NCBI GenBank assembly: GCA_027625915.1
Contig: JANTQA010000008.1
Span: forward strand, 10,355,001-10,419,000
Source of the DNA: Anaeramoeba flamelloides
Taxonomy: Eukaryota > Metamonada > Anaeramoebidae
Reading direction: 5' to 3'
Length of the DNA: 64,000 nt
The notes beneath the pieces were generated by a model. That model had not been told where the DNA came from, made no database searches, and saw nothing but the letters and a program-made list of their open reading frames with translations. Numbering within the stretch: position 1 is the first letter of the stretch; the number at the start of each line of letters is the position of its first letter. Below are positions 25,101-36,540 of the stretch, one piece after another. A program made the position numbers and the translations under genes.

Positions 25101-25845
25101 TTCTTTTTGGTTGGTTTTTTTTTAATACAAACAAGGTATTCTTTGAGGTTAAACGCTTATCCAAGGTTTTATTTTTTTGGTTGGTGAACATTTTTGGTTT
25201 TTCTTTGTTATTTGGTTTTGGGTATCTACTTGTGCTTGTAGTTAAATTCGTGTGGATATTTTGTTTGTATTTTGGTGGTGTTGTTTGTTTAATTGATGAT
25301 TTTGTGGTTGAGTAGTATTTTTGAGGTGAGCCTGTAGTATAAAACAGTTTTTTTTTTATGGGAAAAGGTTTTTTTGTTTTTTTTGGTGAAGAGGTTAAAA
25401 CAAATTGTACATTTGAGTTTTTTGAAGAAACAAGTGTTTGTGTTCTTATTTGCAACTTTTCTCGATCTTTTTGTAATGTTTTTTCTTTTTCTTTTTCTTT
25501 TTCTTTTTCTTTTTCTTTTTCTTTTTCTTCTTTTTCTTTTTCTTTTTCGTTCTTGAAAATATTCTGATCTTGGGTTTTTGAAGAACTTTTCTGTAAATTA
25601 CGTTTTCCAAATACTTTATTTCCTTGTTTTGTTTGGCTATTTAGGTCACCAATATTAAGACTGGTACTTTCCTTTTTTGTTTCAAATCTGTTAATTTGCC
25701 TTTTTGGTGCTTTGGATGAATGGATTGTATAGGACAAGGCTGTATTTATTTTTGTGCTATTTGTTAGTCCCTTGGGTTCAACTTCTTGTGAGTGAAATTT
25801 GTTTTCTTTTGTTTTGAGATTATTTGGCTGCGATCTATTAGCCAT
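19167..25845 (-). CDS. VPS34: Class III phosphatidylinositol 3-kinase (Vps34-like) with long N-terminal extension
   Basis: Four exons: 25845-22299, 19884-19798, 19671-19294 and, tentatively, 19171-19167; about 1338 residues. It makes PI3P on endosomes and autophagic membranes. Residues 1 to about 800 are Lys/Asn/Thr-rich low complexity, with an array of KRTSLG-type units near 466-551. The PIK helical domain spans about 815-985 and the kinase domain follows. [12 protein letters not shown] (GDD about 1090) leads to [20 protein letters not shown] across intron 1. Intron 2 separates GRLF from HIDYGYILG, which is followed by [10 protein letters not shown], the class III signature. IPDIHKDP and the final IDESVNALF also match Vps34. 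Human Vps34 is 887 residues with an N-terminal C2 domain, which I cannot recognise here. The last acceptor gives a terminal AQYL instead of the usual AQYWRK; exon 4 is uncertain. Introns are 2414, 126 and 122 bases. Confidence 0.9.
20340..20600 (+). repeat. Repeat family O, copy 1
   Basis: It matches 34880-35180 in the same orientation with gaps. Landmarks are TTTATTAAAC, TAATAAAACTA, GTTTGAATAAA/ATTTGAATAAA followed by GATAT, and a following AGAGGGTTT/AGAGGTTT block. Both copies are old. Confidence 0.5.
20925..21985 (+). repeat. Repeat family A, copy 3, containing segment B
   Basis: 20925-21180 aligns with the first part of A1 (ACACGGTTGAAA, TTTCCAGTTACTTAATCTGTTT, GATAGAAGGTTAATGTTG). 21885-21985 aligns with its continuation (ATTTGATCGATCAATAATTG, TCGTTTCATTATTT). 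The bases between them are segment B1. A and B may be parts of one longer family, with B lost from A1 and A2, or B may have inserted. Confidence 0.65.
21218..21860 (+). repeat. Repeat segment B, copy 1
   Basis: About 640 bp, collinear and in the same orientation as 53803-54470. Clear shared blocks are CAGTTCTTCAAAATAT, ATCATTTTGAGT, TTTAAATTTATTTGTCAAAT, CAACAACAACTAT, ACAACAC and AAAGAGAAGAAACT. No open frame is kept in both copies, so it is probably a non-coding repeat. Confidence 0.78.
24190..24450 (-). repeat. Coding tandem repeat in Vps34 extension (KRTSLG units)
   Basis: About eight imperfect copies of a 10-14 residue unit centred on KRTSLGN or KRISLGN, within residues 466-551 of the Vps34-like protein. 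Arg sits two residues before Ser in each unit, a simple basophilic-kinase-type context. This is a protein-level array, not a CRISPR: the units are contiguous and in frame. Confidence 0.8.
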
Positions 25846-26560
25846 TAAAAGAAAAACGAATCGAAAAAAGGAAAATAAATGAAAAACAAATTTAGCAAGA
25901 ATTTTCCTATATTTTCTCTAAAGCGAATTGCAAATTGTTTCAACAAAAATTCAATCAACAGTATTTTAAACTTGTTAAAATACCTACTTCCCAAACCAAA
26001 AGGAAAATTTTGAAGTAAATGATATTTAAACTGAATGGTTTTAATTTCAACTGATTTCTTTTTTTCAATTTTTTCAAATTCTTTGTTTGTGTTTTAGCTC
26101 ACCCAATATTTTCTCAAAAAGGGGTGGTATAATGATTAAACCTCTTGTATAATAATAGATTTTGCTAAAAGCTCTATTTAATGAAAAAAACTAAGTTGAA
26201 AACAAAATTTATTTCCTATTTCCTTTACTAACAAATTGTTTTTTTAATAATAACTCTTGTTAAATTGTGGAAATTTTGTGTATTACTATCTGTTGTAAAA
26301 TAAATTCAACAGTATTTTCTTACAGATTTTTCAAAAAAAGATTTTCAAAATAATAGATCATATCAATTTTTTATTTTCAATAAATCAGTTTAAATTATTA
26401 TTTCCCCTTGAAGAATTGGGAACTTTGTTGAGGTATTTTAAATCTAATGGTTCTTTTTTTTGGGAAAATGAATGAAAATATTGAACTTTTTATTTTGCAA
26501 TTAATAGCGCTTGTTAGCTATTTTGAATCTTAAATATCATTTTGTTTTTTATTAATCGTC

Positions 26561-26727
26561 TTTGAATTTTGTATAGGAAAAATTTTAACTTCATTTTCAA
26601 TTTCCTTTTTCATATAGAGTCCATAAATGGCAACCTACTTATTTGAGAACTCAATTTTTCAAAAAAAAACATCTGTAATTTAAAGTGAATATTTTTTCAC
26701 ATTAGGAATTCAAATACTAGTCAAATG
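26561..26727. repeat. Short inverted-repeat element F, copy 2
   Basis: It follows the F1 plan in the same orientation: AACTTCATTTTC at the left, AACCTACTT in the middle and AAAGTGAAT...ATTCAAATACTAGTCAAA at the right. It is more decayed than F1. Confidence 0.55.
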
Positions 26728-26909
26728 TTATTGCCAAATTTAGAAAAATATTTCCAAAAAAGTCAATATTCAGTTGGAAAATGTTTTTTTTTTGATTATC
26801 AGACAAAATACGTGATAACGAAACCCATCAATTTATAAATAAAAGAAAAAAAGTATATTCGTCGACTTATATTTGTCTTAAAAATCAAAATAATTGAACT
26901 CACACTATG

Positions 26910-27025
26910 TTTTTAACTTCCAGAGAGATCATGAATTCTAACCTACTTCTTTGACAATAAGCTTTAGTAAAAGAAAACAAGGAGAATGAAGTGAAAATTT
27001 TTACTTATTTATTATGTGAATAAAA
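26910..27025. repeat. Element F, copy 3 (partial)
   Basis: It contains TCTAACCTACTTCTTTGAC, TAAAAGAAAA and GAATGAAGTGAAAAT then TTATTATG, in F1 order and orientation. The left end is degraded. It lies only 180 bases after F2. Confidence 0.5.
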
Positions 27026-27099
27026 GTACAATAAAGTTATGATTACAATTATAGTTTTTATTTGGATGTATATATCCATTAAATTTTCTTTGAAGAATC

Positions 27100-27356
27100 G
27101 TTTCTTAAGGTATTAGATCAAATTCAAATCATGATGAAACCTAAATACTTGAGCGACACTTGAGATACAAATTCCTTCAAATTCTACAGAAGAAGATATA
27201 TATTCAATTATTTTTTGGAGTAATTGTTTTTTTAGTATATTTATGTTAATACCTCGGAGAAGTTTAACAATTTTCCCATAAAACATTGTTACTCCCCATT
27301 GCGTTTCTCTCATAAGTGGCTCTTCAAAATAGAACATGAAATAAAATTTCTCTAAA
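27100..27356 (-). other. Exon-like reading frame, unassigned
   Basis: On the minus strand, an acceptor-like TTTTTTTAG is followed by about 80 open codons with well-mixed composition (FEEPLMRETQWGVTMFYGKI, LLQKIIEYISSSVEFEGI, SSVAQVFRFHHDLNL). Two possible GTA donors lie inside its end. It could be an internal exon of an unseen gene, or a decayed transposon or gene fragment. I do not recognise it, and I found no partner exons nearby. Confidence 0.3.
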
Positions 27357-30093
27357 AAAATCACTATTTTTTTGAAAAGATTAATTATTTAAAACATTGT
27401 ATAAATAATTAACAGGGACTTAAATCAAATGGGGATGTAGTATTTGAAAAGTATCTTCTAAATTTTTTCCAGGTATACCACCCTGATTTTTTTTTTTAAT
27501 TTGGTCATATTCAAGATCTTTCGATTTTAAATTATTTCTTTGAAAAACAGGAAAATTACAAAAGTGAAAGTTTAAAATTTCACATATATAATAATTTAAA
27601 AATAGTCTCCATTTCCTTTTTTCCCAAAATAATGTTTCTCGCTTGATTAAACGATCGTTTAATATTTTTTAAAAAATTCACTGTTAGCTGAAATTATAGT
27701 AGAAAGTGAAAAGATTTTTGAAAAGAATAATACTTGTTTATACAGTTTTTTCAATTTTATTTTTGTTTTTTCAAACGACAAGTTCATTTCCGTGAAAAAT
27801 AATTTTTAGGAAATTAAAAAACTACTTATTGATGATTTTCATTGATGTCTAATACCTATCAAAAACACACCAACCTGTAAAGTGGGGTCGATCTCCAAAA
27901 ATCTACAATCAAAAAAGAGAAAGGTTTTTAGAAAAAAGGGTCAAAGAAAGTAACCTAAATTTCCAATTTGAACCGTTATGAATTATAATTTAGAAAATAA
28001 CTCTGTCCGTCTCGATTTGTCCTTAATTTGAGGTCTTTTTGAGAACTCCAAGTGTTTTTTTTCTTTTTTTTTTCTCTTCTGAAATGTGTTTTTATTTTCT
28101 AAAGAGTGTTGCAAACCCCTTACTCTGTTACATTTAGAGGGGATACAAATATCGAAAAATTAGATTAAATCAAATTAAATTGATTTTTTCCTTTAAGAAA
28201 ACAATTAGTTTCAAATTAAAGAAATTTAACCATTTAGAAATTTAAAAAAAGAAAAGATTAATTAATTTTTTTTTAATTTTGATTTTTTGGAATTGAGAAA
28301 TGATTTTTGACTTTTTGTTTAATTGAATTTTAAAACTTGAGATCCACCTATGATTTTTCTTTGTTTTTGAATTTTGACAATCAAAAGAAGGACAATTCCA
28401 CAATACCCTTTTTAGTACCAGATCACCCCTTGGGTATGAAGCTAATTCACGGTATATGATGAGAACATTAAATTTACTTTTATATTGTTTTTTTTTAAAT
28501 ATTTGATAAATATTACCACCCCCAAAAAAGCATAGTATTTGGTTAATAAAGAAATTAAAATGAAAAAATTAGTCAAGAAATATACTTTAATATACAGGGA
28601 CAATGTTTTTTTTAAAGAATTTGTTTCAATGAATATAGACAGCTAAATTTGATTAGAATATTGTTAAAACCAACCCCCAATTCACTATTTGGGTTCGACT
28701 AAACCCCATAATCTTTTACTTAAAATCGAAAAAAATAAAAATATTTTCAAGGTTTTATAATTTTGTAGTTACTAAAATCAAAATCATTTCAAGTAAATTC
28801 AATAAGGGTTTGAGTTTGTTGGTTTTTCTTCCAAAATTCGAATAAATAAAGAAAACCATTTTATTTCTTTGTAAAAATGGAAATTTCATTGAAAATTTTT
28901 TTCTTGAAAAAATACAACTCCTGTTTTTTTCTACCGGGTGAAAAACACTCCACCTAAACCGAAACAATTTTAAAACCAAAATTGAAAGTAAAATATTCCA
29001 CCAATGGGTTGAGAAAATAAAATGCTTTTATTTGTTCTTTTTTTCAACTAAAAAAAGATAAAATATAATTACTACCAAACAATCAAGCTACAAAAAGTTT
29101 TATTCCTGATGTGTATTTGTAATTTTTGAAATCCATTTTGTAATAAATAATCGCAAAAAGTAAATCTCATGAATGAAAATGAGTACCAAATCCCGGATGT
29201 CTATTATGGATTTAATTTTAGAATAAAAAATTTCACTTCAAAAAAAGCAATTAAACAAAATTTTCCAGTCTTACTCTTCCCTAAATTCCATTTTATACTT
29301 TAGAATTCGAAATTGAAATGGTTGTTTTTCCAAAAAAATTATACCAAAAAAATAAAATACATTCTTATTTTTTGAACCATTGTAGTATTTCAAGACATTT
29401 AGTTTTTCATACAAATCTATTTTGTATCAATCTTTTATGATCAAAAAACCAAGTATCTAAACTTTTTTAACCATGTTCAATTCAAATTTCAATAAGTAAC
29501 TCTTCATTCAATTCCAAATTAATAGATTTTTAATTATGTTTCCAAAATAAGCAAAAAATGTTTCAGTTTTTTCTCTTTGAATTTTTTTCTTTATTAGTTT
29601 ATTGATCAACAATTCCCTTTAAATTTTTAATAATAACATAAGAGTGAATATTATTTTTGGTGTCAATTACAGGAAATTAGAAAAAATAAAAAATACTGAA
29701 TTTGTAGCGAAAGACATATAAGTGAAAAACAAACTGAAAAATTAAAAAATAAATTAAAAAAAAAGCAAGTTAATCTTAATTGTATTTCAAAGAAAGAGGA
29801 ATTGAAGTGAAGAACAAATAATCATTTTAAAAAAAAAAAAAAAAATAATAAAATTAATTCAATTTAACAATATTTGATGAGTAAGATTTTTCTTTTAAAA
29901 AGGAGAAATAAAAATATTTTTAAATAATTATTTAGTTTTCGCAAATAAGAATATTAAAAAATATTGGTCAATATTCAAAATTTTTTTTTTGTTTCAATAT
30001 TATTTTTTTTTTTGTTTCAAAATTATTTTTTTTTTTTAATCATCAAAAGAGTATGATTTCAAAAAAGGTACGGGCGGTGTTGGTGTTAAAGAA

Positions 30094-30820
30094 TTATTTC
30101 CATAAATTAGGGAATAAATCAAGCTTTGTGAAGTAATTAATCTGTTCTTCTAATAATTCTTTGGTCATTTTAGGATGCTTGTATTCAAAGGAGAGCTCGG
30201 TTTCAATTTTGGATCCATCGATGTAAAGATGATTGTTGTACAACAACTCTTGATCAAGGTATGGGGTAAGTGGAGTTGAAAGGATGCCATGATCTTTACA
30301 AAGAGATGCCCATGGTTCGAGATGCTTTTCGTTAACATCTTCTGTGGCTGATTTCATATTCACTTTGGCAAGGTTGGAAATAACCTTTCCAATGAAGCCT
30401 GTTTTGATTCCAAAGATTTCTTCTAACAAGACATTGATGCTGGATTGGTTGGTATCGTTTTTGTCACACAAATTGTACGTTTTTCCGCCTTCACCTTTTT
30501 GGACTAATAACCAGACGGCAGCACATACATCATAAACGTGAACTGTGTTAAGTCTCAGTGCTCCATTCCATAAAAATTTCATTTTTTCATCCAATTTTTT
30601 ATAGACAGCAGCAGTGATGATTCTTGGGGCTTTTTGTTGTGAAATTTTTAATTGAAAATTTGATTTTCATTGTTGTAAAGTTATAAAGATAATTGGAGAA
30701 AAAAGAAAAAATTTTTATGAAATAAATAAAAATTGATGTGTGTTTAAAAATTTTTGAGTTTGTTTGGAAAAATGATGAGAAAAACAATAATTTGAAGAAG
30801 GAAGAAAAGAAAAAAGAGAG

Positions 30821-30852
<32 letters not shown>

Positions 30853-31614
30853 TGGCAAGATCTTACAAATTCCAGAAATGTCTCCTGGTCCATAAACAAT
30901 TGCTGGTCTGACAATAATTAAATTTTGAAGATCAAGTTCCTTTAATTTTTCTTCACCTTCAAGTTTTGCTGTTGCAAGTCTGGTCCATGGCTTAAGAGTG
31001 CTTTCTTCTTTTGAAACTTTCTTTTTATCAGGTTTGTATATTTGTGCAGTTGAGAATTCGATGAACTTTGGGACTTTTCTTTTGACAGCTTCCTTGGCAC
31101 ATTTGATTGAAACGTCGATAATTTTTTCTTGATACACTTCTGCGGTTTGTCCATATTTTGTTTCACCTGCAAGATTGACGACACAATCCCAGCCACCATC
31201 TGGATCATCAAAGCATTTTTCAATGGATGCTATTGTAAATAGAGAAAAATACAGTCAGAGAATTTTTAAGAGAGAAGTCCAAGCCAAAGGAAAAATATTC
31301 TTTTTTTGAGTGTTTGTGTTTATTTTTTTTTTTTTTCACAAAATCATTTTTTTGCAAAAAGAAAAAAAAAAAAAAAAAAATTAAATAAAAAAAAAAAGGA
31401 GAAAAATATAATTACTTGGGCTATTAAGGTTTCCTTGTTTGAATTCAACAACTTCATTTTCAAAAGCTTTTGTGATTTCTTCTGAAAAATAAGCAATTGC
31501 TGGGAATTGTTTATCGATTACTTTAATTTTAGAACAACAATTATTATCCACTAAGTATTTTACAAGATTTCTTCCAATGAAACCAGTTCCTCCAAGGATT
31601 AAAATTCGAGACAT
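30094..31614 (-). CDS. Atypical extended SDR, NAD(P)-binding epimerase-like protein, 365 aa
   Basis: Three exons, 31614-31416, 31229-30867 and 30629-30094, joined by GTAATT/ATAG and GTAAGA/AAAAG introns that keep frame. The Rossmann nucleotide motif GGTGFIG is at residues 8-14, and a hydrophobic strand (DCVVNLAGETKYG) near 81-93 matches the fourth-strand region of extended SDRs. VRPAIVYGPGD and, later, LRLNTVHVYDVCAAVW are typical of the NAD-dependent epimerase/dehydratase superfamily. In the catalytic region (ST at 126-127, then PWTRLATAKLEGE) the Lys is present at 155, but Leu151 stands where the YxxxK Tyr is expected. It may therefore bind cofactor without normal dehydrogenase chemistry. 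The substrate is unknown. The start is the only ATG in a good position before GGTGFIG. The two introns are 186 and 237 bases and include long A/T tracts. Confidence 0.85.
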
Positions 31615-32457
31615 GATCTAAGATAAAAGGTTTTTGCAAAAGAAAAAAAAAAAAATATAAAAAAAGAATAGAATGTTAAGTTGATAGGTTTGAAGAAAAA
31701 AATTTTTGTTTCCATTCAAAAAACGGAATTTTAACCAAAGATCTTTTTGTTCGATTATGAGGAAAAATCTTTTTCAAAAAATTTCGTGTTTGAGGAAGAA
31801 AAGGAAAAGACAAAAAAAACAACAAAAAAAAAAATTACATTTTGATTGATGAAAATTTAAACAATGAAAAAAAATGAAAAATTTTTTCTAAAAAATTAGC
31901 AATCATTGTAAAAGTCTTAATAGAAACGGTTTGGTTTGGAATTCTCTAGATCGCCTCACTTATTTGGAATTTGAAATTTCATTCAAATTGAGAGTAAGCA
32001 CTTTTTTTTTTGGTCAAAGGAATTATTTTCTTGGAAAGAATTAGAAATTTGTCAAATAGTGAAACAACCAAAAAAACTGACAAAAAGATTTCAAAACAAT
32101 TCACAAGAATTTACTAAAAAAGAATGAGAGATAACAACTTTTCTTTTCAATGATTTTTCCTTTTAAAAATTGATTTTCTGAAAGGAATAGATAATTTTTT
32201 TGTAATTCACAACACAGAGAGCAGGTATTTGTTTAGTTGATTTGTGTTAAAAAAGATTTTGTGTTGTAAAAATATAAAAAAGTTTATAATTTAATCTAAC
32301 CCATCAAAAGGTTCAAAATTAAAAAAAATTAATATATTTAAGGAGGAATTTCTAAACTAATTTTGAACAAGAATTACAAATGTTCTTACTTTTGTTTGTT
32401 TAGTTTTCGAAATCCTTTCATCACATACAAAAATAAAATATATTTCATAAAAAAATG

Positions 32458-33327
32458 TACCTTTTTGAAAAAAATTTGTAAATTAAAAAATAATTGGTTC
32501 AGTTGATAAATTTGTTTTGATTTTTTAAACAGTAAATATTAGCAAAAATTATTTTTGATCAAAGTATCTTTTATGAACAAATCTTACCTTCATGATAAAC
32601 CAAAGTCAAGATCAATTATAATTTTCAGAAATAATTTTAATTTGTTGCATTTTGGCCCTTTGTAATTGCTTTGGATGGTAAAAAGAACAAAAATTGATTT
32701 TTATTGTAAACTTTATTTAAATATAAGAGAAATATTAATTCCGAAATACTAAAATCTATTAATTCAATATGATATTTATCATTTTTAATTAACGCAAATT
32801 TATCAACTTAATCTTAAATATCCTTTTACTCCAAATTGAATCAAATAATCTTCAAAAAAGCTATTTTTTCAAAAGTGATTGATTTTCACTAATGTTTTAC
32901 AATCAAAACTTCGAAAAAACAAAATATAATGATTTTAGAAACCATTTAAATTCTTCAAACCCCCATAGTACAAACCTTAATATAAAATAATTGTTCTTCT
33001 TTGGTCTTCCCAAACAAAAACTAACTCGATCTTGGAATGTAATCGAATAAAAAAAAGATTAACATTTTTCGTAAATTTTACAATTAAAATTATATTTTGT
33101 TCTTTGAGTATTCGATGCAATTCAAAAGGCTCAAAACGCAACGAATTAATATTATTTCTGAAAATTATAATTTATATTGACTTTGGTTTTTCATGAAGTT
33201 AATATTTGTTCATAAAAGATACATTGATCAAAAATAATTTTTGCTAATATTTACTAAATAAATAACTAAAACAAATTTTTCAACTGATACAATTATTTTT
33301 AATGTCCAAATTTTTTTCACAAAGGTA
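32458..33327. mobile_element. Foldback element J with arms of about 255 bp
   Basis: The left arm, 32458-32713, is the inverted complement of the right arm, 33070-33327, with only scattered differences. Examples are AGTAAATATTAGCAAAAATT, TTTTTGATCAA, GTATCTTTTATGAACAAAT and ATTATAATTTTCAGAAATAAT. The outer ends begin TACCTTT. The 356-base centre is AT-rich with no open frame. The long arms and lack of genes point to a non-autonomous foldback-type DNA transposon. No flanking duplication is obvious. If transcribed, it would give a long hairpin RNA. Confidence 0.85.
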
Positions 33328-33384
33328 AGTATTTTTCTTTTTTTTATTGCACTATTCTAAATCTCACTTAATGCGAACTTAAAA

Positions 33385-33640
33385 ATACATCTTAGAATAT
33401 ATGGATTCAATGTTTTTTTTTTTTTTTGTTCTACTCAAAATATCTGATAACCACAAATTAGTAAATGAAGAGTCATATTGCTTTATGGGGAAAATTTTGG
33501 ATTGGACAAAGTTATCAATTAATATATACCAATAAAAGACCTTCAATGAAAAACCATTTAAATAAATGTCTTCTTCCATATCTTTCCCAGTAATAGGCTT
33601 GTTAGTTTTTGACGTAGAATACAATATAAAAAACAAAAAA
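33385..33640 (-). repeat. Family D, copy 3 (decayed)
   Basis: Read on the minus strand it aligns with the inner part of D1 (about 57215-57330). Shared blocks are GTTTTTCATTGAAG, a TTATT-GTAT block, CATAAAGCAATA and ACTCT-CA-ATTT. An open frame of 89 codons (33648-33379) crosses it, with EEDIYLNGF and IKQYDSS matching interrupted codons in D1. It is possibly the remains of a coding transposon. Confidence 0.5.
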
Positions 33641-33989
33641 CAACCCATTCTTTTACAATACTAATTTATTCGAAACAGGCTGAAATTTTGTTGAATAGCC
33701 TATCTTCAGTACAATTGCCAAAATAATCTGTGTATAAAAGTTTAATCTACGTTTCAGAAAAAAGCCTGTGCTTTTTGTTATAGAAGTTTTAAATAATAAC
33801 AGCTGAAATAAAATGAAAAAAGAAACCAACACTATACCTTTAAGTATTTATGCTTATTTTTCATTTAAAAGAAATTCTAAAAATGGAGTATCAACTTAAT
33901 TAATTTATCTTAAAAAATAGAAAAAATTTTTGAGGAAATTAAATATCATCAAAAAAACGAAAACTTTTCAAAAAAACGAGAATATTTCA

Positions 33990-34125
33990 AAAAAATATCA
34001 ATAAATTCAATTCCAAATTTAAACTTTACTCAAAATATAACAGATTCTACTTTCAAAATTGATTTCAGCTTAGGTATGATGTTGGGTAGTTAATTGGATG
34101 TTTAATTGGAACAAGAAGAAAAAAA
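33990..34125 (+). repeat. Repeat family N, copy 1
   Basis: It shares with 46625-46750 the blocks TTCAAAATTGA, TTAGGTAT, TTTAATTGGATGTTTAATTGG/TTTAATTAGATGTTTATTTG and an AAGAAGAAAAA tract, in the same order and orientation. It is short and old. Confidence 0.45.
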
Positions 34126-34879
34126 AGTATCGAATTTATTTTGAAACACTGATTAGTGTCTGCAGATATGCAATATTTTGATCCTTATTATAAAAAAAAA
34201 TTATCATTTATTTCAATCTTTCGGTAAAAGATCATATGGATATGGACCAAAATAAAAGGAAGAATATTTTTCATTCATCTAAAGAATTCATTATGACTTT
34301 TCATTCTTGAAAAAGATTGCCAAAGGGTAAAAAAGTGTTGATCGAATTTAATTGTTAAAGGGCATTGGAAAGGAAATTTTTTCATTAATTTTTTCCATTA
34401 TTTTTCATTGAACAATGAAGGTATATGAAATTAAAATTCCCCAAACTTGATTAATACCTATTAGCAAAATCTTCAATTCAATTTTACATGAATGTGAAAA
34501 GAATCTCTTCAAAAAATCCAAAATAATTCACTTTTACTTATGTTCAGAAATAAATCTAATAGAAAAAATTGAACATGTGACAGTTTTTGTTTAATTTGAC
34601 GTTGTGAATAATTATTTTAATCACCATACTCATCCAGGTTGTTGTGTTTTTTTTTTTTTTATCATGAAGGAAAAGATACATAAAAAATATTTGATAATAA
34701 GAACATTTATGACCGTTTTACATATAAAACAAATTTGATATTTTTTTTATGAATGCTTGAATAAAAAGGTTTTGGTATTTAAAAAATACAAGCGAACTTT
34801 CCTTTCAAAGTTCTAGGAGTGATAAATTGGAATCAATAAACTTTTAAGTTAATATACAAAAATAGGGTGTAAATTTATT

Positions 34880-35180
34880 TTGTCATATTTCTTTATTAAA
34901 CTCAATTCTGATAAAACTATTGTAATGTCTATATCTTTTATTATGGTTCTGTTCTCCCAATAAAAAAAAATGAATTATTAATAAGTTTGAATAAATGATA
35001 TAGCGGAAAAAATTCCCTGACGGGTTTTTTTTTTGTGAAAATTATGAAAATTAATGTGTAATTAGCGAATATTTCCAATCAATTCTTTTTTATAAATAAC
35101 CAATTTTTTTATGAACCTAAACTATTTTTCAAAAATTTTAACTTGCTTTATGATATCAGAGGAAGTTTTTTAGAGGGTTT
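34880..35180 (+). repeat. Repeat family O, copy 2
   Basis: Counterpart of 20340-20600 (TTTATTAAACTCAATTCTGA, GTTTGAATAAATGATAT, TTTTAGAGGGTTTGTCCC). It lies directly before I2. Confidence 0.5.
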
Positions 35181-35269
35181 GTCCCATATTCTAATAAAAA
35201 AAATATTTTCAAATATTTGGATTAGAATCATATTTTCTTTTATTTTTCTAATTTTGTTTATCTATTTCT

Positions 35270-35705
35270 TTTTTTGTTTTTTCTTTTTTTTTTTGAAACT
35301 TTTTTTTTTCGGTTAAGATTATGTGGAAAAAAAAAAAGATCTTCGATAAGGTAAATAATCACAAAGAAAATTGAGACATACAATTTCTTTTAAAATGAAT
35401 TTAATTATTAGTAAAAAATCTCGTTGTTAACTATTTTTCAGTTAAAGTTCAGTAATAAAAAATCTGTAATGCTCATTAAAAAAATTGTGACTCACTTTTT
35501 TTAGTTTTTGGTTTTTCTTTTTTTTTATAATTTTTGAAATATCAGGTTTTTATATATTTAGAATGATGTAAAAGCGAATTAAAAATAATGATTTAATTAT
35601 TAGTTGTTTTTAAATACAAAGGGATATATATATATATATATATATTCAATTTATTATTCCCATTGGGTCGTTATTTTTGAAATCGTGTTTAGTAATAAAC
35701 CTACC
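35270..35705 (+). repeat. Repeat family I, copy 2
   Basis: Counterpart of 16990-17400 in the same orientation. Here a TA run (35626-35645) takes the place of the A/T tract in copy 1. Confidence 0.68.
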
Positions 35706-36540
35706 TTGAGTCCATCAAAGTAAGTCTCTCTAGAAAACTCGAGTAATTTTTAGATATCATATGTAGATCTACTTTTTTTGAAAGACAATCGAGTTATATA
35801 GAGGTTTGTTAGAGTTTGGAAAATGATAATTTTATTCTTGCTTTTTGATCAAATGAAAGGTGTTTTGAAACAAGATTAATTTCATTAATCATCATTCTAA
35901 TAAGTGGGTGAGTTATAATTATAAAAATTTGATTCTTAAAAATAAAGAATTTGATTCTTGAAAAAAATTCAATTACACAACAATTTACCTAAAATCCACA
36001 ATTAAAAAACCTTTCAATGATTTTTTTCACTGCTAAACCATTTATTCAAACATATTAATAATCCAATTTGTTTATTGGGAAGGCATTACCATCATAAAAT
36101 ATATGGAAGTTTCAAACCCCATTTTTGGAACCAAAAAGTAAAATACTAACTTCAAGTTTTCATTTTTTCATTCACTGTATTTACCAGTCCTAAAACAAAT
36201 CATTATTTCAATATATTTACAACTTGGAAACTTTGATTTTTAATTGAATGGAAATCATATCTCCTCAAAGTTTAAAAATATTATTTATTTATTTTTTCTT
36301 AAAGTAAAAATAAGGAGTTTACTTTGCTTAAAATAAAATTAAAAAAATCAAATTAATTTCCAAGTTAAAGATCAAACCATGAAAAATAATTCATTAAAAA
36401 AAAAATCAATCAATTATCGAAAACGGACATATCTGGCTTTTCTTTTGTTGTTTTATTGTTTTTGATTAATTTAACTTTGAAAAAAAAAAATAAATACACT
36501 TTAATCACAATGAAATTAGCTTATATCCCAGTTCAGCATA

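Larger units (their letters stand above)
25846..30093. other. Intergenic region between Vps34 and the SDR gene
   Basis: These 4.2 kb lie upstream of Vps34 and downstream of the SDR gene. They contain F2 and F3 and one exon-like minus-strand stretch (27100-27356). The rest, including the 75-codon frame at 28755-28979, shows no conserved or family-like sequence. Confidence 0.55.

Noticed and set aside
23459-25567. Several plus-strand open frames across the Vps34 exon
   Set aside because: They are antisense shadows of Lys/Asn/Glu codon runs, rich in Phe/Leu/Ser, with no conserved motifs.
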